From contig NZ_LRRB01000197.1 of the NCBI RefSeq assembly GCF_001646865.1, positions 1 to 64,000 on the forward strand: DNA of 64,000 nt, given 5' to 3'. This DNA is from Aldersonia kunmingensis. GTDB taxonomy: Bacteria > Actinomycetota > Actinomycetes > Mycobacteriales > Mycobacteriaceae. Of the stretch, positions 1 to 9,145 are shown piece after piece. The notes below the pieces were generated by a model. That model was not told where the DNA came from and ran no database searches. It saw only the letters and a program-made list of their open reading frames with translations. How positions within the stretch are numbered: position 1 is the stretch's first letter; every line of letters begins with the position of its first letter. The position numbers and the translations under genes were made by a program.

Positions 1-1329
1 CTGTCGGATATGGGTGCGGCTGCGGCGTTCACCGTGTTGATCGCGGTGCTCATCGCTCTGACCCTGCTGCCCGCAGTGCTCGGCCTGTTCGGCCGCAAGG
101 CGTTCGCCGGCAAGGTGCCGTTCGTGAAGTCGCGCGACTTCGAGGGTGGGGCGAGCGAAGCGACGGGGAATGGATCCGACAGCGAAACCGGCACCGCGGC
201 GCACCGCTTCGCCCGGCTGCTCACCCGCAAGCCCGTAATGTTCCTCACCGCCGGCGTGCTGCTGCTCGGCCTGTTCGCCATCCCGGCGACGCAGCTCGCG
301 CTCGCGCTGCCGAACGAGTCGACCGGTGACCCCGCGACCAGCTCGCGTCAGGCCTACGACCTGATCGACCGCGGCTTCGGTGAGGGCAAGAACGGTCCGC
401 TGCTTGTGGTTGCCGACGCACAGCACGCGACGGTTCCCGCTCAGGAAGCCTTCGACAAGGTGATCGCCACCATCGAGCGTCAGGACGACGTGGCGAACGC
501 GCAGATCGGCGCAGTCAACAGGGCGGGCGACACCGCGCAGATTCTGGTGACGCCGAAGAGTGGCCCGACCAGCGACGCCACCAAGCAGCTCGTGCAGGAC
601 CTGCGCAACGCCGAAGGTGAGCTGCACTCGAACTTCGCGGTGTCCTATGGCGTGACCGGTCAGACCGCGATGGAGATCGACATCTCCAAGACGCTCCAGG
701 ACGCACTGGTGCCGTACCTCGCGGTGGTCGTCGGACTGGCGTTCCTGCTGTTGATGCTGGTGTTCCGCTCGATCTTGGTGCCGCTCACCGCGACGCTCGG
801 CTTCCTGCTCAGCGTCGGCGCGACGTTCGGCGCGACCGTGGCGATCTTCCAGGAGGGCTGGGGCGGCATCATCAGCAACCCGCAGCCGATCGTGAGCTTC
901 ATGCCGATCTTCCTCATCGGTGTGGTGTTCGGCCTGGCGATGGATTACCAGGTGTTCCTGGTCAGCCGGATGCGCGAGGAGTATGCGCACGGCATGTCGG
1001 CCAAGGACGCGGTGGTCGCCGGATACGGGCACGGCGCCCGAGTGGTCACTGCGGCCGCGGTGATCATGATGTCGGTGTTCGCGGCGTTCATGGCGGAACC
1101 GGACTCGTTCGTGAAGGCGATGGGCTTCGCCCTCGCGGCGGCGGTGTTCTTCGACGCCTTCGTCGTGCGGATGGTCATCATCCCGTCGCTGATGGCGTTG
1201 CTCGGCGACAAGGCCTGGTGGCTGCCGCAGTGGCTGGACCGCCTGCTGCCGAATGTCGATGTCGAGGGCGCCAAGCTCGAGGAGCGCTATCCGCGCGACG
1301 AGAGTCGGGAGCTCGAACCGGCTCGGTAG
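1..1329 (+). CDS. MMPL-family RND transporter, C-terminal part (5' end outside window)
   Basis: The reading frame is open from base 1, so the gene began upstream; about 442 residues are visible. It shows a membrane helix ending the first half (AFTVLIAVLIALTLLPAVLG), a cytoplasmic linker, a helix after RKPVM, a large periplasmic-type loop and then about five helices. The segment FGLAMDYQVFLVSRMREE is the hallmark of MMPL/ActII-3 proteins. Members of this family export lipids or hydrophobic metabolites using proton motive force; the substrate cannot be read from sequence. Full-length members are usually over 700 residues, so roughly the N-terminal half is missing. A strong terminator follows directly. 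Confidence 0.9.
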   Translation: MSDMGAAAAFTVLIAVLIALTLLPAVLGLFGRKAFAGKVPFVKSRDFEGGASEATGNGSDSETGTAAHRFARLLTRKPVMFLTAGVLLLGLFAIPATQLALALPNESTGDPATSSRQAYDLIDRGFGEGKNGPLLVVADAQHATVPAQEAFDKVIATIERQDDVANAQIGAVNRAGDTAQILVTPKSGPTSDATKQLVQDLRNAEGELHSNFAVSYGVTGQTAMEIDISKTLQDALVPYLAVVVGLAFLLLMLVFRSILVPLTATLGFLLSVGATFGATVAIFQEGWGGIISNPQPIVSFMPIFLIGVVFGLAMDYQVFLVSRMREEYAHGMSAKDAVVAGYGHGARVVTAAAVIMMSVFAAFMAEPDSFVKAMGFALAAAVFFDAFVVRMVIIPSLMALLGDKAWWLPQWLDRLLPNVDVEGAKLEERYPRDESRELEPAR

Positions 1330-1349
1330 GCCTGCGCCGCATACCCTCT

Positions 1350-1389
1350 GGCGATCCGCATACGCAGTTGCGTATGCGGATCGCCTTTT
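1350..1389 (+). terminator. Rho-independent terminator after the MMPL gene
   Basis: Two 17-base arms (1350-1366 and 1369-1385) are perfectly complementary, separated by two bases, and followed by TTTT. This lies 20 bases after the MMPL stop codon and before the ABC exporter operon, so it most likely separates the two transcription units. Confidence 0.85.
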
Positions 1390-1487
1390 GGGTGCGCAGT
1401 GGTGGCTATTCGCGGGATGCCCGCCGGTGGTTACTCGCCGGTATGCGCGTGAGTCGCGTCAGCAGCCGCAGGTAGTCTTCGATCACC

Positions 1488-3221
1488 ATGTTGACCAGGC
1501 TGCTCCGCACGTTTCTATTTCCATATCGCGCACTGCTGACCGGTGTGGTGCTGCTGCAGCTGGTGGCCGTCATCGCGTCGCTGTACCTACCCAGCCTGAA
1601 TGCCGACATCATCGACAACGGCGTCACCAAGGGAGATATCGAATACATCTGGAAGACGGGGCTGGTGATGCTCGCCGTCTCGCTGGTCCAGATCGTCTGT
1701 TCGGCAGTCTCGGTGTTTCTCGGCTCGCGTGCCGCGATGGCCGCGGGCCGCGATATGCGTGGGGCGCTGCTGCACCAGGTCGGCACGTTCTCCGCGCGGG
1801 AGGTCGGCTACTTCGGCGCGCCTTCCCTGATCACTCGCAACACCAACGACGTCCAACAGGTGCAGCTGCTCATCGTGATGAGCTGCACGATCCTCGTGAT
1901 GGCGCCGATCATGTGCGTCGGCGGCATCATCATGGCGCTGCGCGAAGACCTGGACCTGTCCTGGATTCTGTTGTTGGCGGTGCCTGCGCTCGGGCTGTCG
2001 ATGGCGCTCATCATCGCCCGCATGGTGCCCGGCTTCCGGATGATGCAGACCAAGCTCGACGCGGTGAACCGCGTGCTGCGCGAACAGATCACCGGCATCC
2101 GCGTGATCCGCGCCTTCGTCCGCGAGCGCGAAGAGGTGTGGCGCTTCGGCGTTGCGAACAACGAACTCACTGATTCCGCGCTGCGGGTCGGCAAGCTTGC
2201 CGCGTTGATGTTTCCGATCGTGATGATGATCAGCAACGTCACCAGCGTGGCCGTGATCTGGTTCGGTGGTCAGCACATCGACAACGGAACGATGGAGATC
2301 GGTTCGCTGACCGCGTTGCTCAGCTACATCATGCAGATCCTGATGTCGGTCATCATGGCCTCGTTCTTGGCGATGATGGCGCCGCGCGCGGCGGTCTGCG
2401 CCGATCGCATCTCCGAGGTGCTCGACACCGAATCGTCCGTGCGCGCACCCGAGCGGCCCGAGCCCTTCGTCGAGGATCCGGGCATCGTCGAGCTGCGCGC
2501 GGCCGAGTTCAGCTACCCGGGTGCCGAGGAACCGGTGCTGGAGGCGGTGAGCCTCCGTGCCGAACCGGGCAAGACCACCGCCATCATCGGCTCGACCGGG
2601 TCCGGCAAGAGCACACTGCTGAACTTGATTCCGCGGCTCGTCGACGCCACGGCAGGCAGAGTGCTCGTCGGCGGAACCGATGTACGCGAGCTCGACCTGG
2701 ACCTGCTGCGTTCACAGATCGCGGTCGTTCCGCAGAAGCCCTACCTCTTCTCGGGCACCATCGCGACCAACCTGCGCTACGGCAACCCAGACGCCACTGA
2801 CGAGGACCTGTGGCGATGTCTGGAGATCGCGCAGGCCGCCGATTTTGTTCGGGAGATGCCGCAGGGACTCGACACCCCGGTCTCACAGGGCGGCACCACA
2901 GTGTCCGGCGGGCAGCGGCAGCGCCTCGCCATCGCCAGGGCGCTGGTGAAATCCCCAAGGGTCTATCTGTTCGATGACTCGTTCTCCGCGCTCGATCTCG
3001 CCACCGACGCTCGGCTGCGGCAAGCGCTGGCACCGGTCACCTCTGATGCCTGCGTGATCATCGTCGCCCAGCGCGTGTCCACGATCCGTGAGGCCGACCA
3101 GATCATCGTGCTCGAGGATGGCGCTGTGGTTGGGCTCGGTCACCACGATCAACTCATTGCAGAATGCCCCACGTATGCCGAGATCGTCGATTCCCAGCTC
3201 GCGGCGGAGGATGCCCGATGA
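1488..3221 (+). CDS. ABC exporter half-transporter, degenerate-site subunit (permease-ATPase)
   Basis: 577 residues: an N-terminal six-helix membrane domain (about 1-310) and a C-terminal nucleotide-binding domain. Walker A is GSTGSGKST, the signature is VSGGQRQRLAIARAL and Walker B is YLFDDSFSALD. The residue after the Walker B aspartate is Asp, not the catalytic Glu, as in the degenerate half of heterodimeric exporters such as TM287/288 or LmrCD. The stop overlaps the start of the next exporter gene (ATGA), so the two are translationally coupled and probably form one heterodimer at the plasma membrane. The substrate is unknown; drugs or lipids are usual. ATG 1488 gives the full family length. 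Confidence 0.9.
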   Translation: MLTRLLRTFLFPYRALLTGVVLLQLVAVIASLYLPSLNADIIDNGVTKGDIEYIWKTGLVMLAVSLVQIVCSAVSVFLGSRAAMAAGRDMRGALLHQVGTFSAREVGYFGAPSLITRNTNDVQQVQLLIVMSCTILVMAPIMCVGGIIMALREDLDLSWILLLAVPALGLSMALIIARMVPGFRMMQTKLDAVNRVLREQITGIRVIRAFVREREEVWRFGVANNELTDSALRVGKLAALMFPIVMMISNVTSVAVIWFGGQHIDNGTMEIGSLTALLSYIMQILMSVIMASFLAMMAPRAAVCADRISEVLDTESSVRAPERPEPFVEDPGIVELRAAEFSYPGAEEPVLEAVSLRAEPGKTTAIIGSTGSGKSTLLNLIPRLVDATAGRVLVGGTDVRELDLDLLRSQIAVVPQKPYLFSGTIATNLRYGNPDATDEDLWRCLEIAQAADFVREMPQGLDTPVSQGGTTVSGGQRQRLAIARALVKSPRVYLFDDSFSALDLATDARLRQALAPVTSDACVIIVAQRVSTIREADQIIVLEDGAVVGLGHHDQLIAECPTYAEIVDSQLAAEDAR

Positions 3222-5140
3222 CCCGCCCCGGTGGCGCAGTGCCCAATCCCGGTGCGCCGGGACAGAAGGCGAAATCGTTCAAGCCCTCCGTCAGGCGTTT
3301 GGTGAGCCAGCTCGCGCCGGAACGGGTCAGGGTAGGCATCATCGTCGCACTCGCCGTAGTGAGCGTGGTGCTGACGATCGTGGGTCCGTACCTGCTCGGC
3401 CAGGCGACGAACGTGATCTTCGACGGCGTTGTCGGCAAGCAGTTGCCCGCGGGGGTCTCCAAGGAACAGGCCATCGAGGGGTTGCGGGCCGACGGCCAGG
3501 ACACCCAGGCCGACATGTTGTCGAGCATGGACGTAATCCCCGGCACCGGAATCGATTTCGACAAAGTCGGCAAGATTCTGATGCTGGCCCTGTTGCTCTA
3601 CATTGCCAGCTCGATTTTCGGCTGGCTGCAGGCGTATCTGCTGAACTCGGTCATCCAGCGGACGATCCGGCGGATGCGCACCGACATCGAGGCGAAGCTT
3701 CACCGGCTCCCGCTGAGCTACTTCGACAATTCGCCGCGTGGTGACGTGCTCAGCCGGGTCACCAACGACGTCGACAACATGTCGCAGGGCCTTCAGCAGA
3801 CCGTGAGCCAGCTGCTCATGTCCGTGCTCACCGTGATCGGCATCCTCGGCATGATGATCTGGATCTCGCCGCTGCTGGCCTTGATCTCCATCCTCACGGT
3901 GCCGGTCGCGGTCGTGGTGACCGCGCAGATCGCGAAGCGGTCGAAGCCGCATTTCGTCAACCAGTGGAAGTACACCGGTGCGTTGAACGCGCAGATCGAA
4001 GAGGCCTACACCGGGCATGAACTGGTCAAGGCGTTCGGCCGCGGACCGGAAGTCGAGCGGGCGTTCGACAAGCGCAACGAAGAGCTTTTCCAGGCCAGCT
4101 ACCGTGCACAGTTCATCTCCGGTCTGATCATGCCGACGATGATGTTCGTCGGAAATATCAACTACGTGCTGGTCGCGGTGGTGGGCGGACTTCGCGTCGC
4201 GTCCGGATCGCTGTCGCTGGGCGAGGTGCAGGCTTTCATTCAGTACTCGCGCCAGTTCACGCAGCCGCTCACCCAGATCGGCTCGATGGTCAATCTGCTG
4301 CAGTCGGCGGTCGCGTCGGCGGAGCGGCTGTTCGAGATCCTCGATGCCGAGGAGCAGTCGCCGGACCCGGACCGCGAACTCCGCGCCGCGGCCGAATTGG
4401 GCCGGGTCGAATTCGAGCGTGTCTCGTTCCGCTATGTCGAGGACCGGCCGCTTATCGAGGACCTCTCGCTGGTCGCCGAGCCCGGCCAGGTGGTTGCGAT
4501 CGTCGGCCCGACCGGCGCCGGCAAGACCACGCTGGTGAACCTGCTGATGCGCTTCTATGAGGTCGATTCCGGCACGATCAGCGTCGACGGGGTGCCGATC
4601 GACGCGATGAGCCGCGACCACCTGCGCTCCCAGATCGGCATGGTGTTGCAGGACACCTGGCTCTTCGGCGGCACCATCCGCCAGAACATCGCCTATGGAG
4701 ATCCGCTCGCAAGCGAGGACGAGATCATCGCGGCCGCGCGTGCTGCGTATGTCGACCGGTTCGTCCATCAGCTGCCGGACGGCTACGACACTGTGATCGA
4801 CGAGGAGGGCTCCGGGGTCAGTGCCGGCGAGAAGCAGCTCATCACGATTGCGCGCGCATTCCTCGCGAAGCCGTCCATCCTGATCCTCGATGAGGCAACG
4901 AGTTCGGTTGATACCCGTACCGAGTTGCTGGTGCAGCACGCGACCGCCGCGCTGCGCTCCGAGCGCACCGCGTTCGTCATCGCACACCGGCTCTCCACGA
5001 TCCGGGACGCGAATCTCATCGTGGTGATGGAGCAGGGGCGCATCGTGGAGCAGGGCACGCACGCAGAGTTGCTCGAGGTACGCGGCGCGTACTTCAGGCT
5101 CTACAACAGCCAGTTCGTCGGCGCAGCTGTCGAGGCGTGA
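3218..5140 (+). CDS. ABC exporter half-transporter, canonical Walker B subunit
   Basis: 640 residues from the ATG at 3218, which overlaps the stop of the upstream subunit; a longer upstream frame is not needed. A membrane domain with an insertion near residues 70-110 is followed by an ATPase domain with Walker A GPTGAGKTT and Walker B LILDEATSSVD carrying the catalytic Glu. Its signature motif is altered (VSAGEKQLITIARAF instead of SGGQ). This complements the upstream subunit: altered signature here and Asp Walker B there together make one degenerate ATP site, leaving one active site. The stop is one base before the tgt start, so tgt may be cotranscribed. Confidence 0.92.
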   Translation: MTRPGGAVPNPGAPGQKAKSFKPSVRRLVSQLAPERVRVGIIVALAVVSVVLTIVGPYLLGQATNVIFDGVVGKQLPAGVSKEQAIEGLRADGQDTQADMLSSMDVIPGTGIDFDKVGKILMLALLLYIASSIFGWLQAYLLNSVIQRTIRRMRTDIEAKLHRLPLSYFDNSPRGDVLSRVTNDVDNMSQGLQQTVSQLLMSVLTVIGILGMMIWISPLLALISILTVPVAVVVTAQIAKRSKPHFVNQWKYTGALNAQIEEAYTGHELVKAFGRGPEVERAFDKRNEELFQASYRAQFISGLIMPTMMFVGNINYVLVAVVGGLRVASGSLSLGEVQAFIQYSRQFTQPLTQIGSMVNLLQSAVASAERLFEILDAEEQSPDPDRELRAAAELGRVEFERVSFRYVEDRPLIEDLSLVAEPGQVVAIVGPTGAGKTTLVNLLMRFYEVDSGTISVDGVPIDAMSRDHLRSQIGMVLQDTWLFGGTIRQNIAYGDPLASEDEIIAAARAAYVDRFVHQLPDGYDTVIDEEGSGVSAGEKQLITIARAFLAKPSILILDEATSSVDTRTELLVQHATAALRSERTAFVIAHRLSTIRDANLIVVMEQGRIVEQGTHAELLEVRGAYFRLYNSQFVGAAVEA

Positions 5141-5141
5141 G

Positions 5142-6407
5142 ATGACTCAACCGACACAGACGCAGGACGACCGCGCTCGGATCGGGTTCACCATCGGTGC
5201 CCGCCTCGACGGCCGGCACGGCCGCAGCGGCGTGATCGATACGCCGCACGGCGAAATCCGTACGCCCGCTTTCATTCCCGTCGGCACCCAAGCCACGGTG
5301 AAGGCGGTGCTGCCGGAGACGATGCGCGAGCACGGTGCGCAGGCGGTACTGGCCAACGCCTATCACCTGTACCTCCGGCCCGGCCCGGACATCATCGATG
5401 AGGCGGGTGGGCTCGGCGCGTTCATGAACTGGCCCGGCCCGAGCTTCACTGACAGCGGTGGCTTCCAGGTGATGTCCCTCGGGGTGGGGTTCAAGAAGGT
5501 CCTGGCGATGGAATCCGTTGGCGTGCAGAACGATGACGTCATCGCCAAGGGCAAGGAGCGCCTCGCCAAGGTGGACGACGACGGCGTCACGTTCAAGTCG
5601 CATCTCGACGGGTCCCGGCATCGGTTTACTCCCGAGGTGTCGATGCAGATCCAGCATCAGCTCGGCGCGGACATCATCTTCGCTTTCGACGAACTGACCA
5701 CATTGCTGAATACCCGTGGCTACCAAGAACGTTCGGTGCAGCGCACGCACGAGTGGGCGCAGCGCTGCCTCGACGAGCACGTCCGGCTCACCACGAAGCG
5801 CGTACACCGCCCGCGGCAGGCCCTTTTCGGCGTCATTCAGGGTGCGCAGTACGAGGACCTGCGGCGCAAGGCATGCCGCGGCTTGAGTGAGCTGGTCGGC
5901 CCGGACGGCGAGGGGTTCGCCGGGTATGGCATCGGTGGCGCACTGGAGAAGCACAACCTCGGCACGATCGTGGGCTGGTGCAGCGACGAACTGCCGGAGG
6001 ACAAGCCGCGGCACATGCTCGGAATCAGCGAGCCTGAGGATGTTTTTGTCGCGGTGGAGAACGGCGCGGACACCTTCGACTGCGTGAACCCGTCCCGCGT
6101 GGCGCGTAATGCCGCGGTGTACACACTCGATGGTCGGTACAACGTCGACACCAGTCGCTGCAAGCGGGATTTCACGCCGATCGACGCCGAATGTGATTGC
6201 TACACCTGCGCGAATTACACGAAGGCCTACCTGCATCACCTGTTCAAGGCCAAGGAGATGGTGGCGTCCACGTTGTGCACGATCCACAACGAACGCTTCA
6301 CAATCCGGCTGGTCGACGAGATTCGCGCGAGCATCGACGGCGGCTATTTCGACGAGTTCAAAGCGCAAACGCTCGGCCGGTGGCAGCCCAGGAAGAAGTT
6401 CACCTAG
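5142..6407 (+). CDS. tgt: tRNA-guanine transglycosylase (queuosine pathway)
   Basis: 421 residues. Exchanges guanine-34 in tRNAs with GUN anticodons for a queuosine precursor base. Visible hallmarks are FTDSGGFQVMSLG (Asp104 region), GYGIGGALEKHNLG, the nucleophile region FDCVNPSRVARN and the zinc-binding cluster CDCYTCANYTKAYLHHL near the C-terminus. Length agrees with bacterial enzymes, with a slight N-terminal extension. It follows the ABC exporter genes by one base. A queuosine precursor transporter (13411-14175) and GluQ (14185-15090) lie 7-9 kb downstream, making salvage of a queuosine precursor likely; queC/D/E/F genes are not in the window. Confidence 0.95.
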   Translation: MTQPTQTQDDRARIGFTIGARLDGRHGRSGVIDTPHGEIRTPAFIPVGTQATVKAVLPETMREHGAQAVLANAYHLYLRPGPDIIDEAGGLGAFMNWPGPSFTDSGGFQVMSLGVGFKKVLAMESVGVQNDDVIAKGKERLAKVDDDGVTFKSHLDGSRHRFTPEVSMQIQHQLGADIIFAFDELTTLLNTRGYQERSVQRTHEWAQRCLDEHVRLTTKRVHRPRQALFGVIQGAQYEDLRRKACRGLSELVGPDGEGFAGYGIGGALEKHNLGTIVGWCSDELPEDKPRHMLGISEPEDVFVAVENGADTFDCVNPSRVARNAAVYTLDGRYNVDTSRCKRDFTPIDAECDCYTCANYTKAYLHHLFKAKEMVASTLCTIHNERFTIRLVDEIRASIDGGYFDEFKAQTLGRWQPRKKFT

Positions 6408-6447
6408 GCCGCCACCGTCGAACGTCTGTGGATCGTGCGCGCGTCGA

Positions 6448-7380
6448 TCAGTTGGTCTGGTTGTTGAGCGTGAGACCCGCTCGCGGCCAGTCGAATCGGA
6501 GTAGCTTTCCGGTGCTCGACGCCGTGACGTAGGCCGTGCGCATGTCGGGACCTCCCCAGCAGATGTTCGTGATGCCGGGGTCGCCATCTGAATCGATGGC
6601 GACGAACTCGACCAACTCGCCGTCCGGGCTGATTACGCAGATGCCGGGTGTGGCCAGTGATGCGACGCAGATGTTGCCGTCGGCCTCGACACCGAGCGAG
6701 TCGAAGTAGCGGAAGTCGGGCGAGGCATAGAGGAAGTTGCCACCGCCGGAGCCGGCGAGGGTGCGGCCGCCGACGAGCTCACCCGGACCGGTGACGTCCC
6801 ACCACCAGACGCGCGCGGTGTAGGTCTCGCTGACGTAGAGGCGTGTGCCGTCGGGGGAGAGGCCGATTCCGTTGGGGCCGTTCATTTCCGAGGCGACAAG
6901 GCGGATGGACGAACCGTCGCTGGTGCCGTAGTAGACACGGCCGTGATCGGTACCTTGGCTGGTGGACTTGCCGTGGTCGGTGAAGTAGAAGCCGCCGTGC
7001 GCGTCGAAGACGATGTCATTCGGGCCGCGGAGGGAGGTACCGTCGCATTCGGTGTAGAGCGTCTCGACCTTGCCGGTTTCGAGGTCGACGGCCTGAATGC
7101 TGCCGCCGGTGTAGTCGTCCGGGGTGCCGCCGGCGAAGACGTAGCCGTACGCTTCGGTGGCGTTCATCCCTCCGCAGTTGGCGATGTACACGCGACCGTC
7201 GGGGCCGATCGCGGCACCGTTGGGGCCGCCGCCGACTTCGGCGACCACCGTGTTGGTGCCGTCAGGGCTGACTCGGGTGAGCGTGCCGCGGTGGATTTCG
7301 ACAACCAGAGCGTCGCCGTTGGGCAGGGCCACCGGGCCCTCGGGGAATTTCAATCCGGTCGTAGCGACGGTGAAAGACAT
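6448..7380 (-). CDS. SMP-30/gluconolactonase-type beta-propeller hydrolase
   Basis: 310 residues with repeated propeller blades such as FPEGPVALPNGDALVVEIH, GGPNGAAIGPDGRVYIANCGG, GPNDIVFDAHGGFYFTDHG and GPNGIGLSPDGTRLYVSET. The repeated P-N-G-x-x-x-x-P-D-G pattern and acidic/Asn positions that bind a divalent metal are typical of the SMP-30/LRE family, which hydrolyses lactones. No signal peptide is seen. It lies 37 bases downstream of the acyl-CoA synthetase gene in the same direction, so the two are probably an operon. A role in opening a lactone intermediate of the pathway encoded around it is an inference. Confidence 0.85.
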   Translation of the reverse strand: MSFTVATTGLKFPEGPVALPNGDALVVEIHRGTLTRVSPDGTNTVVAEVGGGPNGAAIGPDGRVYIANCGGMNATEAYGYVFAGGTPDDYTGGSIQAVDLETGKVETLYTECDGTSLRGPNDIVFDAHGGFYFTDHGKSTSQGTDHGRVYYGTSDGSSIRLVASEMNGPNGIGLSPDGTRLYVSETYTARVWWWDVTGPGELVGGRTLAGSGGGNFLYASPDFRYFDSLGVEADGNICVASLATPGICVISPDGELVEFVAIDSDGDPGITNICWGGPDMRTAYVTASSTGKLLRFDWPRAGLTLNNQTN

Positions 7381-7417
7381 AGGGGTTCTCCTTGGTTCGT
7401 GCGCTTGGCGCGTGGAC

Positions 7418-8953
7418 TCAGTCGGTTGCGAACTGGTCGCGCAGGACGTTCTTGCGGATCTTGCCGCTGACGGTTTGGGGCATCTCGTCTACGAAGATGA
7501 CCTTGCGGGGCTGCTTGAAGGCTGCGAGTTGCGACTTGCAGCTGCTGACGACACCCTCGGCGGTCAGCTCGGTGCCTGGCTTGCGGACGACGACGGCAGT
7601 CACGACTTCGCCCCACTTTTCGTCGGGCGTTCCGATGACCGCCGCACCGAGGACGTCGGGGTTGGTGTAGATCGCGTTCTCGACCTCGCTGGAGTACACG
7701 TTCTCGCCGCCGGAAATGATCATGTCCTTGGCGCGATCGACGATGTAGAGGAAGCCCTCCTCGTCCTGACGTGCCAGGTCGCCGGTGTGGAACCAGCCGC
7801 CCTTGAATGCTTCGGCGGTCGCCTCGGGATTGCCGAAGTAGCCCTTGGTCACCTGGTCACCCTGGACGACGATCTCGCCGATTTCACCTATCGCGCAGTC
7901 GTTTCCGCTCGGATCGACGACGCGGGTATCGACGAGGGACATCGGCTTGCCGACGGCGTCGAGCAGGTGTTCTTCGCCCGCGGCCGCCCGGACGTGCGCA
8001 GCTTTGTCGAGCGTGAGCATGTTGCCGCCGAGTTCGGTCATGCCCATGCCTGCGTAGACGATGGGCCCGAACCGATCGATGGTGTGGCGCAGCACATCAG
8101 CGGGAATCTTCGACGCCCCGTAGCCCATCCACTCCAGGCTGCTGAGGTCGTAATCGTTGATCTTGGGGTGGGAGAGCAGCATCTGCATCATGGTCGGCGC
8201 GAAGCCACCGCTGGTGACACGGTTTTCCTGTACCAACTGCATCCACCGCTCGGGATCCCAGCCCGACATCATCAGCACCGTGCCGCCGTGGAACTGGTGC
8301 AGCGGGGTCAGGTAGCCGGCAATGTGGCACAGCGGCATAGCGTTGAGGAAGCAGGTATCCGGCGTCGGGTCGTAGGCAATTGCCGACTGGATAATCGCCG
8401 TGTTGAGGTTGCGGTGGGTCAGCCGGGCGCCCTTGGGCTTGCCGGTGGTTCCACTGGTGTACATGAGCCACGCATCGTCGTCATCGCTGATCTCCAGCAC
8501 AGGGACAGCGGTCGATGCGGACCCGAGGACGCTCTCGTAGGTCGTGAAACCCGTTGTCTCCTCGCCGATTACGACGATGTGCTCGACAGTCGTGAGTTCG
8601 GAGCGGTAGTCGGCGATCGCCTCGAGGTACTTCGCTTCCACAATCAGCACGCGGGCCCCGGAGTCGTTAAGGATCCAGACCCATTCCTTGGGGTGCAACC
8701 GGAAGTTGAGCAGGGTCAGGACCATGCCGGCGGTCGGGACACCGTAGTAAGCCTCGATGTACTCCAGGTTGTTCTCCGACAGCAGGGCCACTCGGTCACC
8801 CGGTGCCGCGAGACCGCTCAACCCGTTGGCCAGGCGCAGGGCGCGTTGGTGAAGCTCGGCGTAGGTCCGAGCGTCGGAGCCATCGTCCATGGCGAGCGCG
8901 GTCCGCTGGGGGAAACGAGCGGCGTTCCGCCGCAGAAGGTCGCTGTAAAGCAT
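7418..8953 (-). CDS. Acyl-CoA synthetase (AMP-forming, FadD-like)
   Basis: 511 residues of an adenylate-forming enzyme. The P-loop is MYTSGTTGKPKGARLTHRN, followed by YGASKIPADVL, GMTELGGNM and the hinge/C-terminal region WFHTGDLARQDEEGFLYIVDRAKD. The C-terminal SGKIRKNVL supplies the catalytic lysine. It activates a carboxylic acid to its CoA thioester; chain length cannot be predicted. It is transcribed divergently from the HMG-CoA-lyase-like gene across an intergenic region carrying two operator-like boxes, and the SMP-30 gene follows it. Likely controlled by the GntR protein encoded at 9956-10729. Confidence 0.93.
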   Translation of the reverse strand: MLYSDLLRRNAARFPQRTALAMDDGSDARTYAELHQRALRLANGLSGLAAPGDRVALLSENNLEYIEAYYGVPTAGMVLTLLNFRLHPKEWVWILNDSGARVLIVEAKYLEAIADYRSELTTVEHIVVIGEETTGFTTYESVLGSASTAVPVLEISDDDDAWLMYTSGTTGKPKGARLTHRNLNTAIIQSAIAYDPTPDTCFLNAMPLCHIAGYLTPLHQFHGGTVLMMSGWDPERWMQLVQENRVTSGGFAPTMMQMLLSHPKINDYDLSSLEWMGYGASKIPADVLRHTIDRFGPIVYAGMGMTELGGNMLTLDKAAHVRAAAGEEHLLDAVGKPMSLVDTRVVDPSGNDCAIGEIGEIVVQGDQVTKGYFGNPEATAEAFKGGWFHTGDLARQDEEGFLYIVDRAKDMIISGGENVYSSEVENAIYTNPDVLGAAVIGTPDEKWGEVVTAVVVRKPGTELTAEGVVSSCKSQLAAFKQPRKVIFVDEMPQTVSGKIRKNVLRDQFATD

Positions 8954-8990
8954 GTGGGGCTCCAGTCAGCACGAGGCCTATTGGGTGTGG

Positions 8991-9086
8991 ATTGCACACA
9001 ATCTATCGTGTGAGTGCCGAGGATCACAAGTCCCGGTGTGGATTCAGCTCGGCGGCCAAGGCTAGGCGGAGTGAGTTGTATACAAT
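8991..9086. promoter_or_regulatory. Divergent promoter region with two GntR-operator-like boxes
   Basis: The intergenic region 8954-9145 contains ATTGCACACAAT at 8991-9002 and GTTGTATACAAT at 9075-9086. The second contains the perfect palindrome TTGTATACAA. Both fit RTTGYRYACAAT, and a third copy (ATTGCGTACAAT) stands before the CoA-transferase gene at 10845-10856. The 3' half of each box looks like a -10 element (TACAAT or CACAAT), so a bound repressor would cover the promoter. Assignment to the local GntR regulator is an inference. Confidence 0.5.
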
Positions 9087-9145
9087 AATGCGGTGGGATC
9101 CGCTGAGGATTCGTCGAACAGACAGTGCGATGGAAGGGATGCGCG

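Noticed and set aside
3149-5062. A 637-codon minus-strand open frame opposite the second ABC exporter gene
   Set aside because: Composition is rich in His, Arg and Asp with no domain, and the plus strand encodes a complete exporter. It is an antisense shadow of high-GC coding DNA.
7157-9013. A 618-codon plus-strand frame across the SMP-30 and acyl-CoA synthetase genes
   Set aside because: It spans two genes and their spacer on the other strand, has low-complexity composition and no motif.
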